A DNA stretch of 64,000 bases from contig CAZLUP010000001.1 of the NCBI GenBank assembly GCA_964562685.1, positions 1 through 64,000 on the forward strand. Direction: 5' to 3'. The notes under the pieces are model-generated. The model was not told where the DNA came from. It ran no database searches and saw only the letters and a program-made list of their open reading frames with translations. This DNA is from Stanieria sp964562685 (GTDB lineage: Bacteria; Cyanobacteriota; Cyanobacteriia; Cyanobacteriales; Xenococcaceae). Each line of letters starts with the position of its first letter. The stretch's first letter is position 1. Positions 8,222-14,962 of this stretch are shown piece after piece. The translations under genes were made by a program, and so were the position numbers.

Positions 8222-8311
8222 CTATGCAACTTGCTCTAAAAAACTTGTCATTTGCATAGAAGAAGACGAATAACTAAAACTTTTAGATTGACAATTAAAA
8301 TGTTGTGGCAT
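8222..8311 (-). CDS. Candidate 29-aa small protein or leader peptide upstream of bicA
   Basis: On the minus strand a strong Shine-Dalgarno sequence (AAGAGGAG) stands five bases before an ATG that opens a 29-codon frame. The frame begins MPQHFNCQSK, continues with a Ser-rich middle (SFSYSSSSMQ) and ends FLEQVA followed by TAG. The stop lies 165 nt before the bicA start, on the same strand. No family is recognised. The good ribosome binding site and position suggest a translated leader that could act on bicA expression, or an independent small protein. Coding status is not proven. Confidence 0.45.
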   Translation of the reverse strand: MPQHFNCQSKSFSYSSSSMQMTSFLEQVA

Positions 8312-8585
8312 AAAAACTCCTCTTAACTTGATTTAGTTAATGCAAACTCAAATTTATGATTCAATTTTTTTTCTGTACTTACCATTTTTAGTGGCAACGG
8401 CAAAAGCAAAGAAAATCTAAAATTGATTTTTTTCTATTTCTTGTAAAAATACATAGTAATTAGTCTATATTAAAATCGCCAAAAAACAAATTTTAATAAT
8501 TAACTTTTGTTAATTATGGATAAAATTTTTACTTATCGAATTTTGGGACTAAGTATTTCACCTTCATCTCGGTGGTGAACAGTAT

Positions 8586-8631
8586 CCTGCCGTAAAACGA
8601 CAGGGCTTGCGTTCACTTCGTAAATTACGAA
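8586..8631. other. Two adjacent dyads of unknown role
   Basis: CCTGCCGT (8586-8593) pairs with ACGACAGG (8597-8604) at 7 of 8 positions around a three-base loop. Twelve bases later TTCGTAA-A-TTACGAA (8617-8631) is a perfect dyad. The block is less AT-rich than its surroundings and looks like a remnant of a mobile element end or a structured RNA. A weak AGAGGA-ATG with a seven-codon frame follows on the plus strand at about 8648. Confidence 0.4.
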
Positions 8632-8731
8632 TAAAGAGGACAAAATATGAACCGTAGAGATAATTCATGAATTATCCTTAGACAAAAATTTGACGTTATA
8701 ACCACATACCTTGGTGCTATACCACTACGAA

Positions 8732-9112
8732 CTAAGGTTTTGGTTGCGGATTTTGTGCAGATTGTTGTTTAACTGCTTCCAATAAAGCTTTAAGTTCTGG
8801 TTCTTGGGGATACAATTGCACTAATTTTTCTAATGGTTCAATAGCACCTGGTAAATCTTGAAGAGCTAGACGAGCTTGGACTAATCCTTGTAAAGCGGTT
8901 GGATTATTGGGTTCTCTAGTTAAAACTTTTTCGTAACCACGAATTTGTGCTTGTAATTGTTCTTGCTCTGAAGAACCAGTTGCTTTAGAGGTAGAGGCAG
9001 AAGGTTGCGAATCGTTACTAAAAAGACTACCAACTAACATAAATGCAGTCGAGCCAATGAAAGCTAAACCAAATAGTAAAACTAAAACTCTTTGTACCGT
9101 TTTTCGATTCAT
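8732..9112 (-). CDS. Membrane-anchored TPR protein
   Basis: The protein is 126 residues when started at the ATG giving MNRKTVQRVL. This start overlaps the stop of the upstream gene as ATGA, which supports it over a longer frame. Residues 8-30 are one hydrophobic membrane anchor (VLVLLFGLAFIGSTAFMLVG). A Ser/Gln linker follows, then about two tetratricopeptide units (YEKVLTREPNNPTALQGLVQ and IEPLEKLVQLYPQEPELKAL). It ends in a Pro/Gln tail. TPR units mediate protein contacts; the partner is unknown. Translational coupling suggests it works with the preceding membrane protein. Confidence 0.75.
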   Translation of the reverse strand: MNRKTVQRVLVLLFGLAFIGSTAFMLVGSLFSNDSQPSASTSKATGSSEQEQLQAQIRGYEKVLTREPNNPTALQGLVQARLALQDLPGAIEPLEKLVQLYPQEPELKALLEAVKQQSAQNPQPKP

Positions 9113-9606
9113 TGAACAGTTTTTAAACCCCAGGTATAAAAAGCAAGCACACCAATACCAAATCCTAACAAACATAAAAAAACTAGAATGATAGTGGCTC
9201 GCGATCTACTATAACCTGCCGTTTGTAAATCCAGTTTAACTAATATTCCCGCAGCTAATAAGATAAAGAATTCGGCAAAAACTTCCAGCCATTGAACAAT
9301 TAAGGCAAAAGCTAAAGCACCGATAAATATCGAGAGAACAGCTCTTGCTTCTGATTGAATCCAACTATTGAGACTTACAGTCATCAAAGCAATAGGGGCA
9401 GTAAAAGCGATAGAAATTAATAAAACCCAGAAAATCCCTAATGTGTAAAGAAGAGAAGCGATGATATTTTCTTCCAATACCCAATAAAATAAATTACCAT
9501 GTTCGATGATAACTGCTGCCCAACGAGCATAAAGCCAACCGTAAGTAGCATAAGTAACTAGTAAAAGCGTTGTCGATAACCAAGAATTTTTTTTAAGCCT
9601 AAGCAT
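9109..9606 (-). CDS. Conserved cyanobacterial membrane protein
   Basis: This 165-residue protein has about four hydrophobic helices (LSTTLLLVTYATYGWLY, LLYTLGIFWVLLISIAFTA, AVLSIFIGALAFALIVQWL, ATIILVFLCLLGFGIGVLAF). No catalytic motif or family is recognised. It overlaps the TPR gene by 4 nt (ATGA) and follows apcD after a 141-nt gap containing a heptamer repeat, so it may be separately transcribed from apcD. Confidence 0.7.
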   Translation of the reverse strand: MLRLKKNSWLSTTLLLVTYATYGWLYARWAAVIIEHGNLFYWVLEENIIASLLYTLGIFWVLLISIAFTAPIALMTVSLNSWIQSEARAVLSIFIGALAFALIVQWLEVFAEFFILLAAGILVKLDLQTAGYSRSRATIILVFLCLLGFGIGVLAFYTWGLKTVQ

Positions 9607-9623
9607 TCATAAATAAAAGCTGG

Positions 9624-9644
9624 TAATTGGTAATTGATAATTGA
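9624..9644. repeat. Heptamer tandem repeat (TAATTGR x3)
   Basis: TAATTGG-TAATTGA-TAATTGA occupies 9624-9644 in the gap between apcD and the membrane protein gene. It belongs to the same TAAYTRR heptamer type as the tract at 45021-45055. Confidence 0.7.
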
Positions 9645-9747
9645 TAATAAAGGTGTAAGTTGCCCTGATTACCTATTACCCCTTACCTCTTACCGAGAAT
9701 TTTGAGATGATTGTTTTTAGAACAAATCGCTGTAAATATCCCAAAAA

Positions 9748-10233
9748 TTAGGACATAGCTTGGATAATGTAATCAAAGTATGGGGCAGCTTCTTGAGCAT
9801 CTTCGTTGGTGAGAAGAGCTAAAGCAGCATCTTTCAAGCAGCGAATTGCATCAACCATTCCAGGGACAGGGACGTTTAGGGAGTTATACATTTCTCTGAC
9901 ACCAATTAAACCAGTTTTTTCAATTGGTTCTTTATCCCCTGACAGTACTCCATAGGTAACTAACCTTAAATACCAGCCAAAATCACGAATACACTGATTG
10001 TATTGCTTTTGACCGTAGGAATTACCACCGGGAGATCTGTATTCAGGATGAATTCTGAATAACTCTTTACTGGCTTTATCAACAATTTTCTTTTCGCTTT
10101 CTGCTAAAGTTTCAGCAATGCGGACTCGTTGTTCGCCAGTTGTTAAAAATTTTTTAATCCCTTCTAGTTCTCCGCTACTGGGATAGCGGAGTTCATCGTC
10201 GGCTTTGAGTATAACTTGACTAACTACGCTCAT
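9748..10233 (-). CDS. apcD: Allophycocyanin-B alpha subunit
   Basis: This 161-residue phycobiliprotein is the ApcD terminal emitter of the phycobilisome core, which passes energy to the photosystems. The phycocyanobilin is bound at Cys81 in QYNQCIRDFGWYLRL. ApcD is chosen over ApcA because the start (MSVVSQVILKADDELRYP), EYRSPGGNSYGQKQY and VPVPGMVDAIRCLKDAALALL agree with ApcD sequences, while ApcA differs at these places. It begins 34 nt after the lipoyl-transfer gene on the same strand. No other phycobilisome gene lies in the window; apcD is commonly unlinked from apcABC. Confidence 0.95.
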   Translation of the reverse strand: MSVVSQVILKADDELRYPSSGELEGIKKFLTTGEQRVRIAETLAESEKKIVDKASKELFRIHPEYRSPGGNSYGQKQYNQCIRDFGWYLRLVTYGVLSGDKEPIEKTGLIGVREMYNSLNVPVPGMVDAIRCLKDAALALLTNEDAQEAAPYFDYIIQAMS

Positions 10234-10267
10234 GATATTGCGATTGATTTAATTAACTTCAATAATC

Positions 10268-11017
10268 TTAGTATGTTAGCGACGGGCAATTCGTAAAAAT
10301 ATCTTGCCATTCGGCAGCAGATAAAGGTTGCTCGATCAAACTAATTTTAAAACACTGGCTGGCTGCTTTGGTTAAGACTTCTGAAATCTTAGCAGTAGAA
10401 AGATTAACTGAGTTGGGTAGTAAGTTTTTGATTGGTTGGGGGGCTGGTTGAGCAAAGATTTGAGTGTATAATTCTGGCTCTGTCGCGATCGCCATTGAAC
10501 CATGTTGTAAAATAGCTTTACCTTGGCGTAGTTGTGCGCTACCAATTACTTTAGCTCCTGTTGCAGTAATTAAGTCTGCACTCGTTGCTGTGGCAAAACA
10601 ATTATCTTGATCACGATAAGAACTAGTATCTTTACCATAGAATAAATGCAGTCCAAGCGATCGCCATCCTGTCATTAAAAACTGACAAATGTGTTGATAA
10701 ACTTCTAATCTTTTCCCCCGCTCAAAAGAAACAATTACCGCATAAGTCAGATCTCCTTGATGTAAGACTGCCCTACCTCCAGTCGGACGACGCACGATTT
10801 GCAAGGGTTTTCCTTGCCAAGTTAGTTCGTGCCAATAGGAAGGATAATTTTTTTGATGATAGCCTACAGAAATGGTTGCTTCAGACCAAGTATAAAATCG
10901 TAAAGTAGGCGGATGTTGTTTTTGTTTGTGTTGTTGGAGCAACCAAAGGTCTATTGCCATTTGAACTTCCCCAGAGGCTGACATTAAAGGAAGTAAACGC
11001 CAAACTTGTTCATTCAT
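10268..11017 (-). CDS. Lipoate/octanoate protein transferase family (LipM-like)
   Basis: This 249-residue protein starts at the ATG at 11017, behind a good GGAGG; a TTG just before it is unnecessary. It has the biotin/lipoate A-B protein ligase fold: RRPTGGRAVLHQGDLTYAV (about 76-94), then a Cys at about 140 in NCFATATSADL, then AKVIGSAQLRQ with the fold's conserved Lys, and ILQHGSM. The Cys before the AKVIGSAQ motif matches the acyl-thioester Cys of LipM-type octanoyltransferases more than ATP-using LplA ligases. It would therefore move octanoyl groups to lipoyl domains. Assignment between LipM, LipL and LplA needs comparison with experimentally tested members. Confidence 0.78.
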   Translation of the reverse strand: MNEQVWRLLPLMSASGEVQMAIDLWLLQQHKQKQHPPTLRFYTWSEATISVGYHQKNYPSYWHELTWQGKPLQIVRRPTGGRAVLHQGDLTYAVIVSFERGKRLEVYQHICQFLMTGWRSLGLHLFYGKDTSSYRDQDNCFATATSADLITATGAKVIGSAQLRQGKAILQHGSMAIATEPELYTQIFAQPAPQPIKNLLPNSVNLSTAKISEVLTKAASQCFKISLIEQPLSAAEWQDIFTNCPSLTY

Positions 11018-11036
11018 CAAGGAGGATCATTGCTGA

Positions 11037-11513
11037 CTAATTCATGCCAAACTCTGCTTGTAAAGCTTCATCATTATCATCTGCAATTGTCGCAACTAAA
11101 GTAATAACTCGCGAAATTTCACTGGGGTAAAGATCTGTCAAAGTCCTTTGAGCAGATACGACTACTCGATTTTCCACAATACTGAAACAGGTTTCAAACG
11201 TTCCTGCCCAATTCATCTCTAACAATTTACGCATCAACTTTGTTTCATCTTTAGCGGGTAATTGAAGTACACTTGCCCAAACTGTCAGCAAGTCGTCTTC
11301 TGTTTCTCCTGTCAACTGAACAAATACTTCGACACTACCGTACTGAAATTTCCATAAAATGCCTTCGTCGCTATGATTCACCATAGCAGTATCTTCTTGA
11401 TCTAAGCTGGAAATAACGGTTTCGATTACTTCTTGATGGCTAGATTGATTTTCCATGAATTCATCAATCGATTGATTGTTACCTAGGTCTAGATTTGCAA
11501 CTTGATTACTCAT
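11037..11513 (-). CDS. YbjN-like domain protein
   Basis: This 158-residue cytoplasmic acidic protein resembles the YbjN/type III secretion chaperone-like fold found widely in cyanobacteria. The core lies at about 25-150: ILWKFQYGSVEVFVQL, DDLLTVWASVLQLPA, KLMRKLLEMNWAGTFETCF and VVVSAQRTLTDLYPSEISR. Proteins of this fold bind other proteins, but no partner is known here. It ends 19 nt before the LipM-like gene starts, and the two are likely co-transcribed. Confidence 0.7.
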   Translation of the reverse strand: MSNQVANLDLGNNQSIDEFMENQSSHQEVIETVISSLDQEDTAMVNHSDEGILWKFQYGSVEVFVQLTGETEDDLLTVWASVLQLPAKDETKLMRKLLEMNWAGTFETCFSIVENRVVVSAQRTLTDLYPSEISRVITLVATIADDNDEALQAEFGMN

Positions 11514-11833
11514 AGCAATTTAATTTGATTAGTTAGATTTTGACATCACTTCGTTGATCGATTAATCTTCCTTCTGGTGGAAAATTATTTAGGGATGAAG
11601 AAACTTGTTTTTACTACGTAAATCTAGCATTTAGTTCCACAAGATCATGATTTTTTCGCCATTAATTTTAACTTTAGTTTCTCAAGAGAATAATTTGTAG
11701 CCTAAAGTTTAACCGCAAATTGGTTTTAAGAATTTCTTCTGGTTTTTAAGCTTAATTTTCTTAATAAAAATTTTTGTAGTTACTATACTAATTATGTACT
11801 TATGTTTATTCCCCATTACTTGCCGACAAGCCC
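11514..11833. other. 320-nt divergent intergenic region
   Basis: This AT-rich region lies between the divergent YbjN-like and diiron genes and should hold both promoters. No RNA gene, strong dyad or small ORF with a ribosome binding site was seen. Confidence 0.5.
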
Positions 11834-12736
11834 ATGAAAGTTAATTATCCAAAAAAACTGCACAATTCTCTAAGTGCGCGGGATATTCTCAAACAAGTGA
11901 TCAGCGATCGCGAAATCCACATCATCACTCTTAATCGCTATCGCTTCAACGAACAGCATAGCTGTAAAGATTTGACCGATGTGATTGAAAAACTAAATGG
12001 TCAACCAAAAGAATTAGTCAGAGATTTATCTCATCATGTTGCCGATGAAGCTCGTCATGCGGTTTGGCTCACAGACTTGTTGGTAGAATTAGGTGCAGAT
12101 ATTGGTACTCCTCCAGGAGTTTCTTATATTGGGGAGTTTGAAAGATTATTAGACCAAGATAGTTTTCAAACCGAAGAGCAACGGGAAGATGCCATTATTG
12201 CTGCTTTAACCGCGATTAACGTGACTGAAAAACGTGGTTGTGAGTATTTCTCTGCTCATATTAACGCTTTAAAAGAAGCTCCTCAAACCGAAGAAAATAT
12301 TAAAATTCGAGAGACGATTGAGAAGATATTTCCTGAAGAAGCTGGTCATGTTCGTTGGGGTAATCGTTGGTTAGCTCAAATTGCTAAAAAAAGTCCCAAA
12401 CATCGCCAAAAGGTAGAACAAGCCAAACAAAAATATGCAGCCATAGAACAAGCAGCCTATGAATCAGGGATGGATATTATGGCTGGTGCAGAGTTACGTC
12501 GTTTAAATCATCTGTTAGAAATTACCAAGACTATGCCCTTGTGGGAACGTCCTCAGTATCTGATGGAACGGTTACCTGAAACTCTACTTGCCCCAGAGTT
12601 ACAATTTACTCGTATTGAAGCTGCTAAAAGAGCATGGCAAAGAGATCCTCAAGCTTTTATGGAAAAATTTGTTCCTATGTTTTTAAATGGCTTCAGTAGT
12701 TTACAAAAACAACAGCAACAAACAACCAAAGCATAA
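11834..12736 (+). CDS. Ferritin-like diiron protein
   Basis: This 300-residue helical protein carries the four carboxylate/His helices of a ferritin-like diiron site: Glu27 (DREIH), Glu72-x-x-His75 (DEARHAVWL), Glu132 (TEKRGCEYF) and the EEAGHVRW segment with Glu168/169 and His172. It should therefore bind two irons, and could be an oxygenase, an oxidase or a storage protein. The pattern recalls MiaE-like and rubrerythrin-like members, but no specific family is certain. The C-terminal third (about 200-300) is a further helical region ending in Gln-rich sequence. It stands alone; a stem-loop follows its stop. Confidence 0.7.
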   Translation: MKVNYPKKLHNSLSARDILKQVISDREIHIITLNRYRFNEQHSCKDLTDVIEKLNGQPKELVRDLSHHVADEARHAVWLTDLLVELGADIGTPPGVSYIGEFERLLDQDSFQTEEQREDAIIAALTAINVTEKRGCEYFSAHINALKEAPQTEENIKIRETIEKIFPEEAGHVRWGNRWLAQIAKKSPKHRQKVEQAKQKYAAIEQAAYESGMDIMAGAELRRLNHLLEITKTMPLWERPQYLMERLPETLLAPELQFTRIEAAKRAWQRDPQAFMEKFVPMFLNGFSSLQKQQQQTTKA

Positions 12737-12744
12737 ACCAAGAG

Positions 12745-12763
12745 TAGGGCGCAAAGCGCCCTA
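12745..12763. terminator. Stem-loop between convergent genes
   Basis: TAGGGCGC, loop AAA, GCGCCCTA forms a perfect 8-bp stem, followed on the plus strand by eight A residues. The stem suits a terminator, but on neither strand is it followed by a U-run, so an attenuating or mRNA-end-stabilising role is as likely. Confidence 0.45.
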
Positions 12764-12771
12764 AAAAAAAG

Positions 12772-13566
12772 TTAATCTATTTTGATTGCTGTTGGTGCAG
12801 AACCATCATTTTTGTTAGGACTACCAGAAGCTTTACGGTAATCCGCATACAAGCGATCGCGCCAAGCAAAGAAGGGTTCGTAAGCGATATTATCTGCTAA
12901 CCCTGGAATACCTTTACCTTTGAGTTGTTCGGGAAGATCGAGATAAGAACCTTCAGGAAACTTGAGGATCATACTTAATCCTGCTACTGCCAAATCTGCC
13001 AAAGTAGGAGTATCACCGACTAAATAAGGGCGATTTTCTAAGATCAAACAGAGAGCTTCTAAATCTTGTTGTAATGATTTTTTGGCTTCTTTAACCGCAT
13101 CACCACCTAAACCGACTCCAGTACCTAAAACATCTAATAAATCTCCTGGAATAGCACTTACTATAGTTTTGAGAAAATCAGGAGTTTGTTTGGGTAAAAC
13201 GGCAGTACGGAAGTTTTGATTTTGATTTAAAGCACCAATTAAAGCTTTTCTGCCTTTGATGCCAATCGATTCATCTGCCCATTCTTCAATTAATAAACAC
13301 TGTCCTTTAGCTACAGGATCGTCCGGAATAATTGGTCGCTCTGGATATTTCTGATCTAGATAAAAAGCGATCGCTGTTGAGTCAGCCACATAGGTATCAC
13401 CATCTTTTAAGACTGGTACTTGTCTTTTCCCAGTCTTTTGCATTAGTTCTATTTGTCCAACGCCAGGAGTCACTTCAATTTTGCGATATTCTAAACCCTT
13501 ATAATCTAAAATCAGACGTACTTTTTCTGAATATTGAGATAATTCAAATTGGTATAGCTCCAGCAT
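12772..13566 (-). CDS. Glutathione S-transferase family protein
   Basis: This 264-residue protein is started at the ATG giving MLELYQFELS; a GTG three codons earlier is also possible. The N-terminal thioredoxin-like domain (1-80) has SQYSEKVRLILDYKGLEY, with Ser where glutaredoxins have catalytic Cys. The glutathione-binding KRQVPVLKDGDTYVADS follows, with the cis-Pro in QVPVL and the ADS motif. The helical C-terminal domain (about 95-250) includes PYLVGDTPTLADLAVAG, the typical N-capping region. It is longer than a standard GST because of an insertion at about 115-160. It probably acts in detoxification or glutathione-dependent redox work; the substrate is unknown. Confidence 0.85.
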   Translation of the reverse strand: MLELYQFELSQYSEKVRLILDYKGLEYRKIEVTPGVGQIELMQKTGKRQVPVLKDGDTYVADSTAIAFYLDQKYPERPIIPDDPVAKGQCLLIEEWADESIGIKGRKALIGALNQNQNFRTAVLPKQTPDFLKTIVSAIPGDLLDVLGTGVGLGGDAVKEAKKSLQQDLEALCLILENRPYLVGDTPTLADLAVAGLSMILKFPEGSYLDLPEQLKGKGIPGLADNIAYEPFFAWRDRLYADYRKASGSPNKNDGSAPTAIKID

Positions 13567-13575
13567 CGCTCTCAC

Positions 13576-14126
13576 TATTTATAAAAGTTAACAATAGTTA
13601 ATTTAGCTTGTTTAATTAGATTGCTACATCAATCCTAAGTTTATTTACCATTTTAAAGAAATACTAATCTAACTATCTGTATCAGCGATCGCAAATGAAC
13701 CTGCATTGATGCTAACTTTACCGCCATCTCCTACTCCACTTGCTTCAATTTCACTCAAAATATCTCCGTTATTAGAAAGACTGACAGTGTTATCAACATC
13801 GATTTTGATATCTCCTGATGAACCTTCTCCATCCTTAAAGCTATGAAATAAATTTCCTTCTTTGGATTACTGCTCGAATAAAAACGATAAAGGATAGCTC
13901 ATATTTTCTGCAAAACCAAGAATATTACGATCGCGATGTTCATAAAGTAAATTTCCAACTCGATTAAACTTTTATTTTATGATTTTCACTGGAATTGAAA
14001 ATGCGATGCCATTTTTTTTATTGTTCGCAACTATTAACGTAGCAGTTTAAGATAAATTTATGAAAGCTAAACATATCTTCTCTGAGGATCGTTTAAAACA
14101 ATAGTAAAAGATTAAAAACTTTAAGC
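13576..14126. other. 551-nt intergenic region with gene relics
   Basis: This region holds the decayed minus-strand gene at 13669-13974. The remainder, including 13975-14126 upstream of psb29, is AT-rich and should contain the psb29 promoter; no specific site is identified. Confidence 0.6.
13669..13974 (-). pseudogene. Relic of a haemagglutination-domain (TPS-secreted) protein
   Basis: Translation on the minus strand gives GNLFHSF joined to KDGEGSSGDIKIDVDNTVSL, then SNNGDILSEIEASGVGDGG and KVSINAGSFAIADTDS followed by a stop at 13669. GNLFHSF is a hallmark of the filamentous-haemagglutinin N-terminal secretion domain. GDGGxVxINAG is a repeat motif from further inside such proteins, so a large internal part is missing. 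In the same frame, upstream of a stop codon at 13867, lies about 33 further codons (NLLYEHRDRNILGFAENMSY) of unknown origin. There is no start codon or complete domain. This is a decayed gene, not an expressed one. Confidence 0.7.
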
Positions 14127-14843
14127 ATGAACGAAATTGCGGTGGGTAACAAAACAACAGATAATATCCGAACTGTCTCTGATGCAAAAAGAGATTTTTA
14201 TCAACATCATACTCGTCCGATTAATTCAGTTTATCGACGGGTAGTAGAAGAATTATTAGTAGAAATGCATTTATTATCTGTCAATGTAGATTTTAAAAGT
14301 GATCCTATTTATTATTTAGGTGTGGTCACCTCTTTTGAACGTTTAATGCAAGGTTATCGACCAGAACAAGATAAAAAGACAATTTTTAATGCTCTTTGTC
14401 GAGCCGTTGGAGAAGACCCCGAAAGAATTAGAGCGCAAGCAGGAAGTTTACTGAATCTTGCTAAAAATAAATCTCCTCAAGAATTAGTTTCCTGGCTTAG
14501 TAATCCCACACCACTAGAAAATCATCACGATATTATTGAACCAATTAAAGCGATCGCATCTAATCCCCATTTTAAATATAGTCGTTTATTGGCGATCGGT
14601 ATTTATACTCTCTTGGAAGAATCTGACCCCGAAATTCTCAAAGATGTCGATAAACGTAACGAGATTCTCGAAAGTATAGCCACTCAACTTCATCTTCCAG
14701 GAGAAAAAATGAACAAAGATTTAGAGCTATATCGTAGTAATTTAGAAAAGATGGAACAATTACTCAGTGTAATTGAAGATGTTTTACAAGCTGGTCGTAA
14801 ACAAAAAAATCAACCAAAACAAGAGCCAGAAACTGCTGAATAA
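14127..14843 (+). CDS. psb29: Psb29/Thf1, photosystem II biogenesis protein
   Basis: This 238-residue protein is the cyanobacterial Psb29 (Thf1), needed for normal photosystem II assembly and repair and known to affect FtsH protease complexes. The family signature is clear: RTVSDAKRDFYQHHTRPINS, VYRRVVEELLVEMHLLSVN and GVVTSFERLMQGYRPEQD. The body is helical. The C-terminal 45 residues are charged and probably coiled coil (MNKDLELYRSNLEKMEQLLS). It is monocistronic, with a good terminator at 14867. The start is the only ATG close to the conserved block and leaves a short variable N-terminal extension of about 15 residues. Confidence 0.95.
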   Translation: MNEIAVGNKTTDNIRTVSDAKRDFYQHHTRPINSVYRRVVEELLVEMHLLSVNVDFKSDPIYYLGVVTSFERLMQGYRPEQDKKTIFNALCRAVGEDPERIRAQAGSLLNLAKNKSPQELVSWLSNPTPLENHHDIIEPIKAIASNPHFKYSRLLAIGIYTLLEESDPEILKDVDKRNEILESIATQLHLPGEKMNKDLELYRSNLEKMEQLLSVIEDVLQAGRKQKNQPKQEPETAE

Positions 14844-14866
14844 ATAATTTTAGAATTTGACAACTT

Positions 14867-14887
14867 AGGGGGAGTAATCCCCTTTTT
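14867..14887 (+). terminator. Rho-independent terminator of psb29
   Basis: GGGGA (14869-14873), loop GTAA, TCCCC (14878-14882), then TTTTT. It stands 23 nt after the psb29 stop codon. Confidence 0.85.
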
Positions 14888-14962
14888 ATATCAAGTTCGG
14901 TTGAATAATTATATTAAAGTAATTAGTAATTAGCAATTATAAACTAACAATCGCTAGAAATT

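Larger units (their letters stand above)
8057..8731. other. 675-nt intergenic region upstream of bicA
   Basis: This AT-rich stretch separates bicA from the TPR gene; both are on the minus strand, so it should contain the bicA promoter and leader. It holds a 29-codon ORF at 8222-8311 and two adjacent dyads at 8586-8631, described separately. The part from 8340 to 8560 is very AT-rich with no recognisable gene. Confidence 0.6.

Noticed and set aside
12745..12770. Canonical rho-independent terminator for the diiron gene
   Set aside because: The perfect stem is followed by A residues on the plus strand and not by T, so the canonical form is not met; kept only as a stem-loop.
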